DNA from: an uncultured Coriobacteriaceae bacterium
Lineage (GTDB): Bacteria; Actinomycetota; Coriobacteriia; Coriobacteriales; Atopobiaceae
Direction of reading: 5' to 3'
Assembly (NCBI GenBank): GCA_902786015.1
Contig: CADAAU010000013.1
Span: 1 to 64,000 of the forward strand
Length of the DNA stretch: 64,000 nucleotides
Positions 34,851 through 42,468 of this stretch are shown in pieces. How positions within the stretch are numbered: position 1 is the first letter of the stretch; the number at the start of each line of letters is the position of its first letter. Position numbers and translations under genes: made by a program. The notes below the pieces were generated by a model, which saw only the letters and a list, made by a program, of their open reading frames with translations, was not told the origin of the DNA and made no database searches.

Positions 34851-36266
34851 ATGTCCAGCTCAACGGACGTGCTTATCATAGGAGCAGGACCGGCGGGCAT
34901 CTTCTGTGCTTTGGGCCTTCTTCGCCAAGGCGTTACGCGCCGCATCACCATCGTCGAGCGTGGCCTGCCCATAGAGCGTCGCAACTGTCCCAAGGAACGT
35001 ACGGGGCGCTGCGTTGGTTGCATGCCATGCCGCATCACGACGGGTTTCAGTGGCGCCGGCGCGTTCTCGGACGGGAAGCTCTCGCTCTCGTACGAGGTTG
35101 GAGGCGACCTGCCCGAGCTGCTGGGGCCGTCGTTCGTGCAACAGACCATTGGGCGTTGCGACCAGATTTATTTGGACTTCGGCGCCGACCCGCATGTCGA
35201 GGGTGTCGATAATCCCGACCAGATTGCCCAGATTCGCCGGCGCGCCATCAGGGCGGGCCTTAAGCTCGTGGACTGTCCGATCCGACATCTGGGGACCGAG
35301 CGTGCCCAGCAGATTTATGCTCGCATCCAACGATACCTCTTGGACGCCGGCGTCGAGATTCTCTTTGAACATGATTGTCTTGACCTCGTGATGGAGCAAG
35401 GGGCCCTCGGTACCACATGCGTAGGTGCGATGGTGCGTGACGCGAGCCCTGGCGGCTCATCCGATGCATGGACTATTCATGCGGGCGAGACGGTCGTTGC
35501 CGTTGGTCGGCGAGGAGCGGCTTGGCTCGCCAAGCTCTGCGACGAGCACGGTATCGATCACGAGCCCGGCCCCATGGACATGGGTGTGCGCGTTGAGGTG
35601 CGCAACGAGGTCATGAACGATGTCAACAACGTCCTCTACGAAAGCAAGCTCGTGGGGTATCCGCATCCTTTCCGCGATAAGGTGCGCACGTTCTGCCAGA
35701 ATCCCGGTGGCTTCGTGAGCCAAGAAAACTATGACGGCAGGCTGGCGGTAGTGAACGGGCACAGCTACAAGGATCGCAAAAGCGACAACACGAACCTCGC
35801 CGTGCTCGCGACTCAGCACTTTAAGGCGCCGTTCGACCGGCCCATTTCGTATTCCCAACAGGTGGGGCGTCTCGTCAACATGCTAGGAGCTGGCAACATC
35901 CTCGTGCAGCGCTTTGGGGACATTCTGGACGGCAAGCGCACGTGGCCCAAGGAGCTCTCTCGCTCCAACGTCGTGCCCACGCTCCCCGACGCCGAGCCCG
36001 GGGACATCACCAGCGCGCTCCCATACCGCACGATGACAGACATTGTGGAGTTCATCAAATCGGTCGATTTGGTCGTGCCGGGATTCGCGGCAGAGGAGAC
36101 CCTACTCTACGCACCTGAGCTCAAGTTCTATAGCAACCGCGTGCGAATGACCGAGGATCTCGACACATCCATCGCGCGACTCCACTGTCTGGGTGACAGC
36201 TCCGGTTGGACACGCGGACTCATGATGGCAAGCGTCATGGGGCTCGTTATGGGAGAACGCTTGTAG
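34851..36266 (+). CDS. FAD-dependent oxidoreductase, COG2509 type
   Basis: 471 aa. The N-terminal dinucleotide fold is LIIGAGPAGIFCALGLL, followed by a Cys-containing CPKERTGRCVGCMPC and the family text GFSGAGAFSDGKLSLSYEVGG. FAD contacts near the end include LHCLGDSSGWTRGLMMASVMG. Proteins of this type are NAD/FAD 'uncharacterised dehydrogenases', widespread in anaerobes, with no proven reaction. Paired Cys motifs near the flavin suggest redox chemistry or a metal site. The ATG follows GGAAGGAGCCGAC. The gene converges on the phosphatase at 36275 with only 8 bp between stops. Confidence 0.83.
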   Translation: MSSSTDVLIIGAGPAGIFCALGLLRQGVTRRITIVERGLPIERRNCPKERTGRCVGCMPCRITTGFSGAGAFSDGKLSLSYEVGGDLPELLGPSFVQQTIGRCDQIYLDFGADPHVEGVDNPDQIAQIRRRAIRAGLKLVDCPIRHLGTERAQQIYARIQRYLLDAGVEILFEHDCLDLVMEQGALGTTCVGAMVRDASPGGSSDAWTIHAGETVVAVGRRGAAWLAKLCDEHGIDHEPGPMDMGVRVEVRNEVMNDVNNVLYESKLVGYPHPFRDKVRTFCQNPGGFVSQENYDGRLAVVNGHSYKDRKSDNTNLAVLATQHFKAPFDRPISYSQQVGRLVNMLGAGNILVQRFGDILDGKRTWPKELSRSNVVPTLPDAEPGDITSALPYRTMTDIVEFIKSVDLVVPGFAAEETLLYAPELKFYSNRVRMTEDLDTSIARLHCLGDSSGWTRGLMMASVMGLVMGERL

Positions 36267-36274
36267 GTTGGGCC

Positions 36275-37030
36275 TTACACCTTGACCAGATGCGCGAGTA
36301 CGGCCTCAAGGTGGGCTTGGGGGACTTTGCAGGATTCCAGGTACGACCGCACCGACCCATGGTGTGCGATGAGTGTATCGTAGACGGTGGCGATGGCCTC
36401 GAGTCGGGTGTATAGAAGATACGACTCAAAGGCGCTTTGGGGAGGACGCTCGGCCTGCACGTTTTGCACGTACTCATGCACGGTTGCGTCGACGCGATCC
36501 TTGTTGGCAAAGGAATAACAATAGTCGGCCAATATTTCTTCGCGTGGGACCTCGGCCAGCCCAAGCAGCAACATGGCCACCATGCCCGTGCGATCCATGC
36601 CGGCGGCACAGTGAAACAACACGCATTCATTCTTGTCGGCCAAAGCCATAAACGAGAATACCGCCCGCACCGCCTCGTCGCCTGCAAGCATGTGGAGGTA
36701 GCTTGTCACGAGGTAGTTGTTTACGTCGGTTTTGGGCACCATCGTCGGTGCGGAAATGTTCACATCGTAGAACCCCACGTTGCACCAGCGTACCCAAGAC
36801 TGGCGAGAGAACACGCAGGTTGCGCGTGGTGACTCCATCTCGCTGCGGAGGTCAAGCACAAGTCTCACGCCCCAACGCCTGAGCCTAAGCAGGTCGATGC
36901 GCGTAACGGAGGCGGTGGCGCCGCAGCGTAGGAATCGGCGCTCGTGGATTTTGCCATATGGGGAGTCGTATCCTCCAAGGTCGCGCAAGTTGGTGATGGA
37001 ACGTACGTTGGGTGCGAGGGTGGTGTCCAT
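36275..37030 (-). CDS. DSP/Tyr-type protein phosphatase
   Basis: 251 aa from ATG 37030, which follows AGGGAGGACGTC; the longer frame to 37174 would run into hydE. Marks are SITNLRDLGGYDSPYGKIHERRFLRCGA, VRLVLDLRSEMES and the catalytic loop FHCAAGMDRTGMVAMLL. It belongs to the same PF13350-like family as 7403-8185 but is clearly divergent. The start lies 10 bp after the hydE stop, so the two are probably one transcript. The functional link with hydE is unknown. Confidence 0.83.
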   Translation of the reverse strand: MDTTLAPNVRSITNLRDLGGYDSPYGKIHERRFLRCGATASVTRIDLLRLRRWGVRLVLDLRSEMESPRATCVFSRQSWVRWCNVGFYDVNISAPTMVPKTDVNNYLVTSYLHMLAGDEAVRAVFSFMALADKNECVLFHCAAGMDRTGMVAMLLLGLAEVPREEILADYCYSFANKDRVDATVHEYVQNVQAERPPQSAFESYLLYTRLEAIATVYDTLIAHHGSVRSYLESCKVPQAHLEAVLAHLVKV

Positions 37031-37040
37031 GACGTCCTCC

Positions 37041-38129
37041 CTACTCCTGATGGCACAAACGCACCGAGTTCGTGTGTGCCGTTTTTCGGATGTCGCCTCG
37101 GTCGATGACAACCTCGTACCCGATGTTGCGCATACGTATCTGTAGGCAGCTACGACACTGGGCGGCTTCGTCACCTATGCAAATCTTGTTGTCGTAGAGT
37201 TCGTACTGCCTGCGAACGGTGACAGGAGAGAGATTGGGCATCACGACGTTTGCCCCTGCCTGCATACCTTTCTCCCTGCCGCGAGCGTCAATGGTGCCAA
37301 GTGCTGTGGTGGCCGGCAGTAGCACAGGCGGATGAATGAGGCGAATCATACTGAGCAAATAGCATGTGAGTTCGAGCGTTCCTGCAGGATGGTCCTTGAA
37401 GGGCGTGTCGTGGTGCGGGATGAAGGGGCCTATGCCGCACATGTCGGGCTTGAATTCCTCGACGAAGCGCATTTCTTGGGCAAGGTGGGCGTTCGTCTGG
37501 AACGGTGCGCCCACCATAAACCCTGCGCCTACCTGATAGCCTATCTCACGCAGGTTGTACAGGCACTGCATGCGTGCATCCCAGCTCATGCCTTTGGGGT
37601 GCAGCCGCTCGTAGTGCTCTCTGGTCGCCGTCTCGTGACGTAGCAGGTAGCGTGTGGCACCGGCTTCATGCAGGAGCTCGTAGCTCGCACGACTTCGTTC
37701 TCCCATCGAGAGCGTTACGGCCGTGTCGGGACAGCTTGCCACAATGCGCGATACGATGCCGCACAGAATCTCGTCGGAAAAGAAGCTGTCCTCGCCTCCC
37801 TGGAGCACAATGGTGCGAAATCCCAGCTCATAACCCTCTTGAGCGCATGCGACAATCACGTCGGGCTCGAGTCGGTAGCGTTCCACGTTGCGATTGGATC
37901 GACGGATACCGCAGTAGAGGCAGTCGTTCTTGCAGATGTTGCTTATTTCGATGAGTCCGCGCGTAAACACGGTTTTTCCGTAAATGGGTTCACGGGCTTC
38001 CACGGCGCGTTGTGCAAGAAGCTCGGCGGATTCTGGGGTGCGGCCCGCAATGAGCTCCTCATATTCGCCGAGGGAGAGCGCGTGCTCTTGGCTGAGCCTG
38101 TCAATCAGCCGTTGCATGCGATCGTTCAT
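37041..38129 (-). CDS. hydE: [FeFe] hydrogenase H-cluster maturase, radical SAM
   Basis: 362 aa. The radical SAM cluster is CKNDCLYCG (Cx3Cx2C, about residues 66-73) within RGLIEISNICKNDCLYCGIRRSN, typical of HydE and its relatives. Supporting text is TIVLQGGED, GATRYLLRHETA, GAGFMVGAPFQT and PFIPHHDTPFKDHPAG. HydE helps build the dithiolate-bridged 2Fe subcluster. HydF, HydG and a hydrogenase are not in the window. C-terminal cysteines (QCRSCLQIR) could hold a second cluster. The ATG at 38129 follows AAGGGGGGTCTT. Confidence 0.9.
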   Translation of the reverse strand: MNDRMQRLIDRLSQEHALSLGEYEELIAGRTPESAELLAQRAVEAREPIYGKTVFTRGLIEISNICKNDCLYCGIRRSNRNVERYRLEPDVIVACAQEGYELGFRTIVLQGGEDSFFSDEILCGIVSRIVASCPDTAVTLSMGERSRASYELLHEAGATRYLLRHETATREHYERLHPKGMSWDARMQCLYNLREIGYQVGAGFMVGAPFQTNAHLAQEMRFVEEFKPDMCGIGPFIPHHDTPFKDHPAGTLELTCYLLSMIRLIHPPVLLPATTALGTIDARGREKGMQAGANVVMPNLSPVTVRRQYELYDNKICIGDEAAQCRSCLQIRMRNIGYEVVIDRGDIRKTAHTNSVRLCHQE

Positions 38130-38189
38130 AAGACCCCCCTTGGGTCGGAATCTCCATTGCTCGAATTGTATGGGACCCTGGTGTCCTGT

Positions 38190-39050
38190 CTAGGCTTCCG
38201 GCAAAGGAAACATAATGGACCAAGCGAGCGATCCGTCCCTGTCGTCATATGAGGTAACACCTCCGTGTATGGCAACGATGTCCGATACGGTGCTTAAACC
38301 GAGTGGACGAGCTGCAAATCTCTTGGCTGTCTGTGAGGGCCACAGAGGAGAGACGCCGTTTTCGGGGACGCAGGAGCTTGTGACTTCCGCAAAGAACTGT
38401 CCCGCCTGTATCTTTGAGCTCACGGTAATCTGCAACCTTTGAGGATGTGTGCCCTCGTGAACAAGGGCCTGGCATTCTCGCATAGCATTGTCGATGAGAT
38501 GTAAAAAGATTGCTGCAATCTCGGTGTCTTCGATGGGGAGGTCGACTGGAAGCGTGACGTATGTGCGAAAGTCGATGCCGGCATCCTCGCATTGCTGCGC
38601 CTTGCTCGAGAGCACGGCGGAAACCACAGCGTTGTTGCAACGTGGGGACATCGCCTGCGAGGCGAGCTCGATGCTCCTGTCCAGGTGTTCGCTCATGAGG
38701 TCTACGTTTCCCTGGCCAAGCGCGTTCTGCGCAGCGGCAAGTTCCTTGTCGATGCCTCGGGCCAGCTTGAGTGAGACTTGATTGGCCCGTTCGGCCCGTT
38801 CGGCGTATGCCTCGAGTGACTCCTCGAGTTGATTCTCGACTTCGCGGATATAGGATCGCTCTATGTAGCGTAATCGCCCAAGCATGCTACGAGCAATGAC
38901 GATGTCCACGATTGCGCTTGCAAGCATGAGGGCCATGCAAAGCAGTGTCTTGCCCGTGATGGGGTCTTGCATCCCATACGCTACGATGCCAACCTGCAGC
39001 ACAAACAAGAAGCAGAACACAACGATGACGTTGCTCGTTCTCCTCCTCAT
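38190..39050 (-). CDS. Half-kinase: membrane GHKL ATPase without the phospho-histidine
   Basis: 286 aa with two membrane helices (about 8-27 and 35-58) and a coiled coil (60-100). A DHp-like helix pair follows in which the His position is lost (SLKLARGIDKELAAAQNALGQGN). The GHKL ATPase domain has HLIDNAMREC (N-box) and RPLGLSTVSDIVAIHGG (G-box). The DHp-like stretch aligns with RRLRHELSNSSPVIVESVKNGN of its partner, where the His is kept. Its start overlaps the partner's stop by 4 bp (ATGA). It is probably the catalytic half of a two-protein kinase. Confidence 0.82.
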   Translation of the reverse strand: MRRRTSNVIVVFCFLFVLQVGIVAYGMQDPITGKTLLCMALMLASAIVDIVIARSMLGRLRYIERSYIREVENQLEESLEAYAERAERANQVSLKLARGIDKELAAAQNALGQGNVDLMSEHLDRSIELASQAMSPRCNNAVVSAVLSSKAQQCEDAGIDFRTYVTLPVDLPIEDTEIAAIFLHLIDNAMRECQALVHEGTHPQRLQITVSSKIQAGQFFAEVTSSCVPENGVSPLWPSQTAKRFAARPLGLSTVSDIVAIHGGVTSYDDRDGSLAWSIMFPLPEA

Positions 39051-39937
39051 GAGCGCTCCTCGGTGTTGTCTATGACGCTTTGGGCTTGTGCGCGCAGCGC
39101 GTTAAGATATGCATGCGCTTTTTTTGCATTGCCGTTTTTGACTGATTCGACAATTACGGGCGATGAGTTCGAGAGCTCGTGGCGCAATCGTCGCGTGATG
39201 GCAGCCTGTCGTGTAGCCGCGTCAATCTCGGTACGCATGTGCTTGGACTGGCGGGCGAGTGCCGTCCGGTCACTTGCCCGTCTTGTGGCGTAATAGTCTT
39301 GACGAAGGAGCGCGATAGAGGTCGTACTGAGAAGTAAGACCAAGACGTAGTACACCGTGCTCACGACCGAAAAGGAGGCGTCAATCGTGTACAGACCGTC
39401 GGTGGAAAAATACGTGCCCAAAATTGAGATACCGTACGACCAAAGCAGTAGAGCTACGAGCGACGGGACGACTCCGGTATCGAGATGGCGGTCTATACGG
39501 TTAAAGAACGAGATCATGGCTTCGAGGGCGACTGCCATGAGCGAGGTGGATACAAAGATGGAGACCATAATGATGAGAGGGCTACCCGTGCCGGCCGTCA
39601 GGAATGTGTTGGGGCCAAAGATGAGGACGAGTATCATGTCCGAGGCAAGACCAACAAGCATCAGGACGGCGGCGAGCAGAGCACAACGTAGAACTCGCGA
39701 GCGAAGCGGTCCGCGGGAATAGGCGATAGGGAAGACGACAAATACGATGGGGGCGATAACCGCCGTTCGCACAAGCGAGTTGACGTTTAGGGTGTCTAAG
39801 GCAAGTCCCAAAGCCATCCCTGACATGTTGATGATGGCAAACACGACATTCGATTTCATGTCGAGCAGCTTGCAGTAGGCTCGGATAATCAACAGCTCGG
39901 CAAGGATATTCGTGATTAGGCGCATGGCGTCTATCAT
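39047..39937 (-). CDS. Half-kinase: membrane sensor with DHp histidine but no ATPase domain
   Basis: About 296 aa from ATG 39937 (GGGGAGGATAAG upstream; the frame is open to 39985, which would overlap the regulator). Six to seven membrane helices fill residues 1-210, as in AgrC-type quorum kinases. A coiled coil and the phospho-acceptor segment TRRLRHELSNSSPVIVE follow. The protein then ends after one more helix, with no GHKL domain. The missing ATPase is in the next gene, whose own DHp lacks His. Together they make one functional kinase for the LytTR regulator upstream. Confidence 0.82.
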   Translation of the reverse strand: MIDAMRLITNILAELLIIRAYCKLLDMKSNVVFAIINMSGMALGLALDTLNVNSLVRTAVIAPIVFVVFPIAYSRGPLRSRVLRCALLAAVLMLVGLASDMILVLIFGPNTFLTAGTGSPLIIMVSIFVSTSLMAVALEAMISFFNRIDRHLDTGVVPSLVALLLWSYGISILGTYFSTDGLYTIDASFSVVSTVYYVLVLLLSTTSIALLRQDYYATRRASDRTALARQSKHMRTEIDAATRQAAITRRLRHELSNSSPVIVESVKNGNAKKAHAYLNALRAQAQSVIDNTEERS

Positions 39938-39945
39938 GGGTGTTC

Positions 39946-40665
39946 TTATCCTCCCCTTGATCCAAGGTATGCGAGTAGGTCGCATTGCACATCGCGTAGC
40001 TTCCTCCTACTCACGGGGATAATCGTGCCATCACGTAGGCATGCCTCACTGCCCTCGAAAGATTTGAGATACGCCAGATTCACCAAGAAGCTGCGATGGC
40101 AACGAGAAAAGTGCGCTGGCAGTTGCGCCTGCAGTTCGTCGAGGCGTGCGTATGTCTCGAAGGTCCGGTCGCCGCAATGGATAAGCGCCTTGTGCAGGCT
40201 GCTTTCCAAATATCGAATGGACGAGATGTTTATGAGCTGCTCCTTATGCCCGCATTTTACGCGAAGCATGGCGGGCCGTGCGGTAGGCAGTGCGTCGTAT
40301 GCCCTGCGAAGGGCATCGCGGAGCTTCTCTTCGTCAATGGGTTTGAGCAAGAAGTATACGTGACTTGTGCGATACACCTCGGGAGCTTGGCCAAGGTCTC
40401 CGCTCATGTAGATGATTTGGGTTCCCGCAGAGGGCGGAAAGAACCCCTGAACGATGTCGATGCCCGACGGCTGTCCCTCAGGCATCATGATGTCGGTAAC
40501 CAGTATGTCGATGTGGGTGTCGGCGGAGATGATTTGCGTGAGGTCGTCGATGCAATTTGCATCAAGTATGGTGCGAGACTCATCCTTTGGTGCGCATTGT
40601 TCGACAAGCGCGTGGATACGGGCAAGATACTGTGGGTCGTCGTCAAGTATGGCGATGGTCGCCAT
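39946..40665 (-). CDS. LytTR response regulator (AgrA/ComE type)
   Basis: 239 aa. The receiver domain has DDD (8-10), D58 in ILVTDIMMPEG and K in FLLKPIDEEKL. The LytTR DNA-binding domain is at about 135-235: INISSIRYLESSLHKALIHCGDRTFETYARLDELQAQL, FSRCHRSFLVNLAYLKSF and IPVSRRKLRDV. It is first gene of the three-gene regulator/half-kinase operon. A 21-bp direct repeat, the expected LytTR site layout, lies 51-84 bp before its start, so it probably controls its own operon. No AgrD/AgrB-like signal genes were found beside it. Confidence 0.9.
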   Translation of the reverse strand: MATIAILDDDPQYLARIHALVEQCAPKDESRTILDANCIDDLTQIISADTHIDILVTDIMMPEGQPSGIDIVQGFFPPSAGTQIIYMSGDLGQAPEVYRTSHVYFLLKPIDEEKLRDALRRAYDALPTARPAMLRVKCGHKEQLINISSIRYLESSLHKALIHCGDRTFETYARLDELQAQLPAHFSRCHRSFLVNLAYLKSFEGSEACLRDGTIIPVSRRKLRDVQCDLLAYLGSRGG

Positions 40666-40715
40666 TGAGCACTCCTCTCATGTGACGCGCTAACGTTGTA
40701 TCCAAAAATAGATTA

Positions 40716-40749
40716 CCAAATCTGTCGGTTAGACTGCCAAATCTGTCGG
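40716..40749 (-). promoter_or_regulatory. LytTR-type direct-repeat operator
   Basis: CCAAATCTGTCGG occurs twice, at 40716-40728 and 40737-40749, a 21-bp period (two helical turns). Paired imperfect direct repeats at this spacing are the standard target of LytTR regulators. The site is 51-84 bp upstream of the LytTR gene and over 200 bp from proA, so control of the regulator operon is most likely. Confidence 0.7.
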
Positions 40750-40805
40750 AATTGGGCACATCAGCTTGCTTCGAGCCGATTACGGACTATCATGGGCTTT
40801 GGACA

Positions 40806-40825
40806 TACCGACACAGAAGTCGGTA
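40806..40825. terminator. Small hairpin between the LytTR operator and proA
   Basis: TACCGAC (40806-40812) and GTCGGTA (40819-40825) pair over a 6-nt loop. Weak; it could also be a partial binding site, since GTCGG also ends the direct repeats nearby. Confidence 0.3.
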
Positions 40826-40935
40826 AGCCATCCCTTCCCAAGCGTGTGGGCATCGTTCTCCGCCGATGTCCGCATGCGTTTTTATTGGCTCGATTTCGGT
40901 TTTCTTCCCATATGTGAGCAGCATGTTCCTTCCGC

Positions 40936-40941
40936 TATACT
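40936..40941 (+). promoter_or_regulatory. -10 box of proA
   Basis: TATACT stands 28 bp before the proA start. The same hexamer precedes rplM, the class Ic aminotransferase, tmk and the GH5-like gene, so it seems to be the housekeeping -10 here. No convincing -35 was seen. Confidence 0.45.
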
Positions 40942-40968
40942 GAAGCGCATCCGTCGAAAGGAGTACCC

Positions 40969-42249
40969 ATGCTTTCTATTGCAGAGGTTGCCGCGCACAT
41001 GAAGCTCCAAAGCCCCGTGATGGCGGCCACATCGCTCGATGAGCGAAACGAAGCACTCGTGCGCATTCGCGAGGCGCTGCTCAACAATCGTGACAAGATC
41101 TTTGCCGCAAATGCCGCCGATCTGGATGCTGCCCAAAAGAACGGCGTGGCCGCACCCATCGTCAAACGACTCAAGTTCGACGAGTCGAAGCTTGAGGGCG
41201 TGTGTGAGGGGATACGGGACCTCGTGTCTCTGCCCGATCCCGTTGGCCGAGTGCAGCTGCGACGTGAGCTCGACCAAGGGCTCGTGCTCGTACGCGAGAC
41301 CTGCCCCATCGGCGTCATCGGTGTCATCTTTGAGGCACGCCCCGACGCGCTCGTGCAGATCTCCACGCTCTGCCTCAAGAGCGGCAACTGCGCTCTGCTC
41401 AAGGGTGGTAGCGAGACGATGCGTACCAACAGGGCCTTGTTTGAGGTAATCCATGCCGCGGCCATCGAGGCCGGTCTTCCCGAGGGCTGCTTGCACCAAG
41501 TTGAGGCGCGCGAGGAAATAAGCGAGCTGTTGGCATGCGACGAGTCCGTTGACCTGCTTATTCCGCGCGGTTCAAACGAGTTCGTGCGCTACATCATGGA
41601 CCACACGCGCATTCCCGTCATGGGGCATGCAGATGGCATCTGCCACGTGTACGTGGATGCCGAGGCAGACCTGCAAACCGCAATTGACGTGGTGGTTGAC
41701 GCAAAGACGCAATACGTTGCCGTCTGCAACGCATGCGAGACGTTGCTCGTGGCACGCGAAGCTGCATCCACGCTGGTACCGGCTCTTGTCGCCGCGCTGC
41801 AAGCGGCGGGCGTCGAGGTGCGTGGCGACGAAGAAGTGCGTGCGCTGGCTGACTGCGAGCCTGCGACTGATGAGGACTGGGACACCGAGTATTTATCGCT
41901 CGTCATCTCCGTCAAGGTGGTCGCCGACGTGGACGAGGCCATCGACCACATCAACCGTCACGGTTCGCATCACACGGATGCAATCGTCACCCAAAATGCC
42001 GCAACTGCCGAGCGCTTCCAGCAGCTCGTGGATTCGGCGGGTGTGTACTGGAACGTATCTACGCGCTTTGCCGATGGCTTCCGCTACGGCTTTGGTGCCG
42101 AGGTGGGAATCTCCACAAGCAAACTGCACGCCCGTGGACCGGTGGGTCTTGACGGGCTCGTAACCTATAAATACAAGCTCTCGGGCAACGGGCACGTCGT
42201 GGCCGACTACGCGAGCGGTAAGAAGAGCTTCCACTTCCGCGATATCTAA
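40969..42249 (+). CDS. proA: Gamma-glutamyl phosphate reductase
   Basis: 426 aa, aldehyde-dehydrogenase superfamily, reducing gamma-glutamyl phosphate to the semialdehyde in proline synthesis. Marks are FEARPDALVQISTLCLKSGNCALLKGGSE (NADPH site), the catalytic Cys in VAVCNACETLLV, and the C-terminal family text GVYWNVSTRFADGFRYGFGAEVGISTSKLHARGPVGLDGLVTYKY. The ATG follows AAAGGAGTACCC. The partner proB is not adjacent, so the pathway genes are dispersed or proB lies elsewhere. Confidence 0.95.
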   Translation: MLSIAEVAAHMKLQSPVMAATSLDERNEALVRIREALLNNRDKIFAANAADLDAAQKNGVAAPIVKRLKFDESKLEGVCEGIRDLVSLPDPVGRVQLRRELDQGLVLVRETCPIGVIGVIFEARPDALVQISTLCLKSGNCALLKGGSETMRTNRALFEVIHAAAIEAGLPEGCLHQVEAREEISELLACDESVDLLIPRGSNEFVRYIMDHTRIPVMGHADGICHVYVDAEADLQTAIDVVVDAKTQYVAVCNACETLLVAREAASTLVPALVAALQAAGVEVRGDEEVRALADCEPATDEDWDTEYLSLVISVKVVADVDEAIDHINRHGSHHTDAIVTQNAATAERFQQLVDSAGVYWNVSTRFADGFRYGFGAEVGISTSKLHARGPVGLDGLVTYKYKLSGNGHVVADYASGKKSFHFRDI

Positions 42250-42267
42250 TGCGGGTGTTCGGGTAGT

Positions 42268-42362
42268 CCTCGCTCTCAGCGGGGCAGAGGTTATGCGCCT
42301 GTGCTCGAACAGTCCTTGGCTTCGCCTGCGGAACTCGCACCGGCACATAACCTCTGCCCCGC
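42268..42362. repeat. Palindromic repeat element, copy 1
   Basis: Perfect 17-bp outer arms (42279-42295 and 42346-42362) flank about 50 bp that contain GTGCTC...AGTCCTTGGCTTCGCC, TGCGGAACTCGCAC. Nearly the same element is at 56330-56426. The order of arms and centre is conserved, so this is a REP/MITE-like mobile or structural repeat rather than chance. Confidence 0.7.
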
Positions 42363-42468
42363 CTTGCTGTGAAGCTGCGTACGGTGGACCCCAACGCGTT
42401 CGTTGTTGTCCCTTTCATGGAGTACAATCTATGCTCCAAACGAACGAAGGACGCCAACGGAGGGCTGT

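Noticed and set aside
36275-38129. HydE being biotin synthase
   Set aside because: The CKNDCLYCG context, the RYLLRHETA and PFIPHHDTPF motifs and the lack of bio genes favour HydE.
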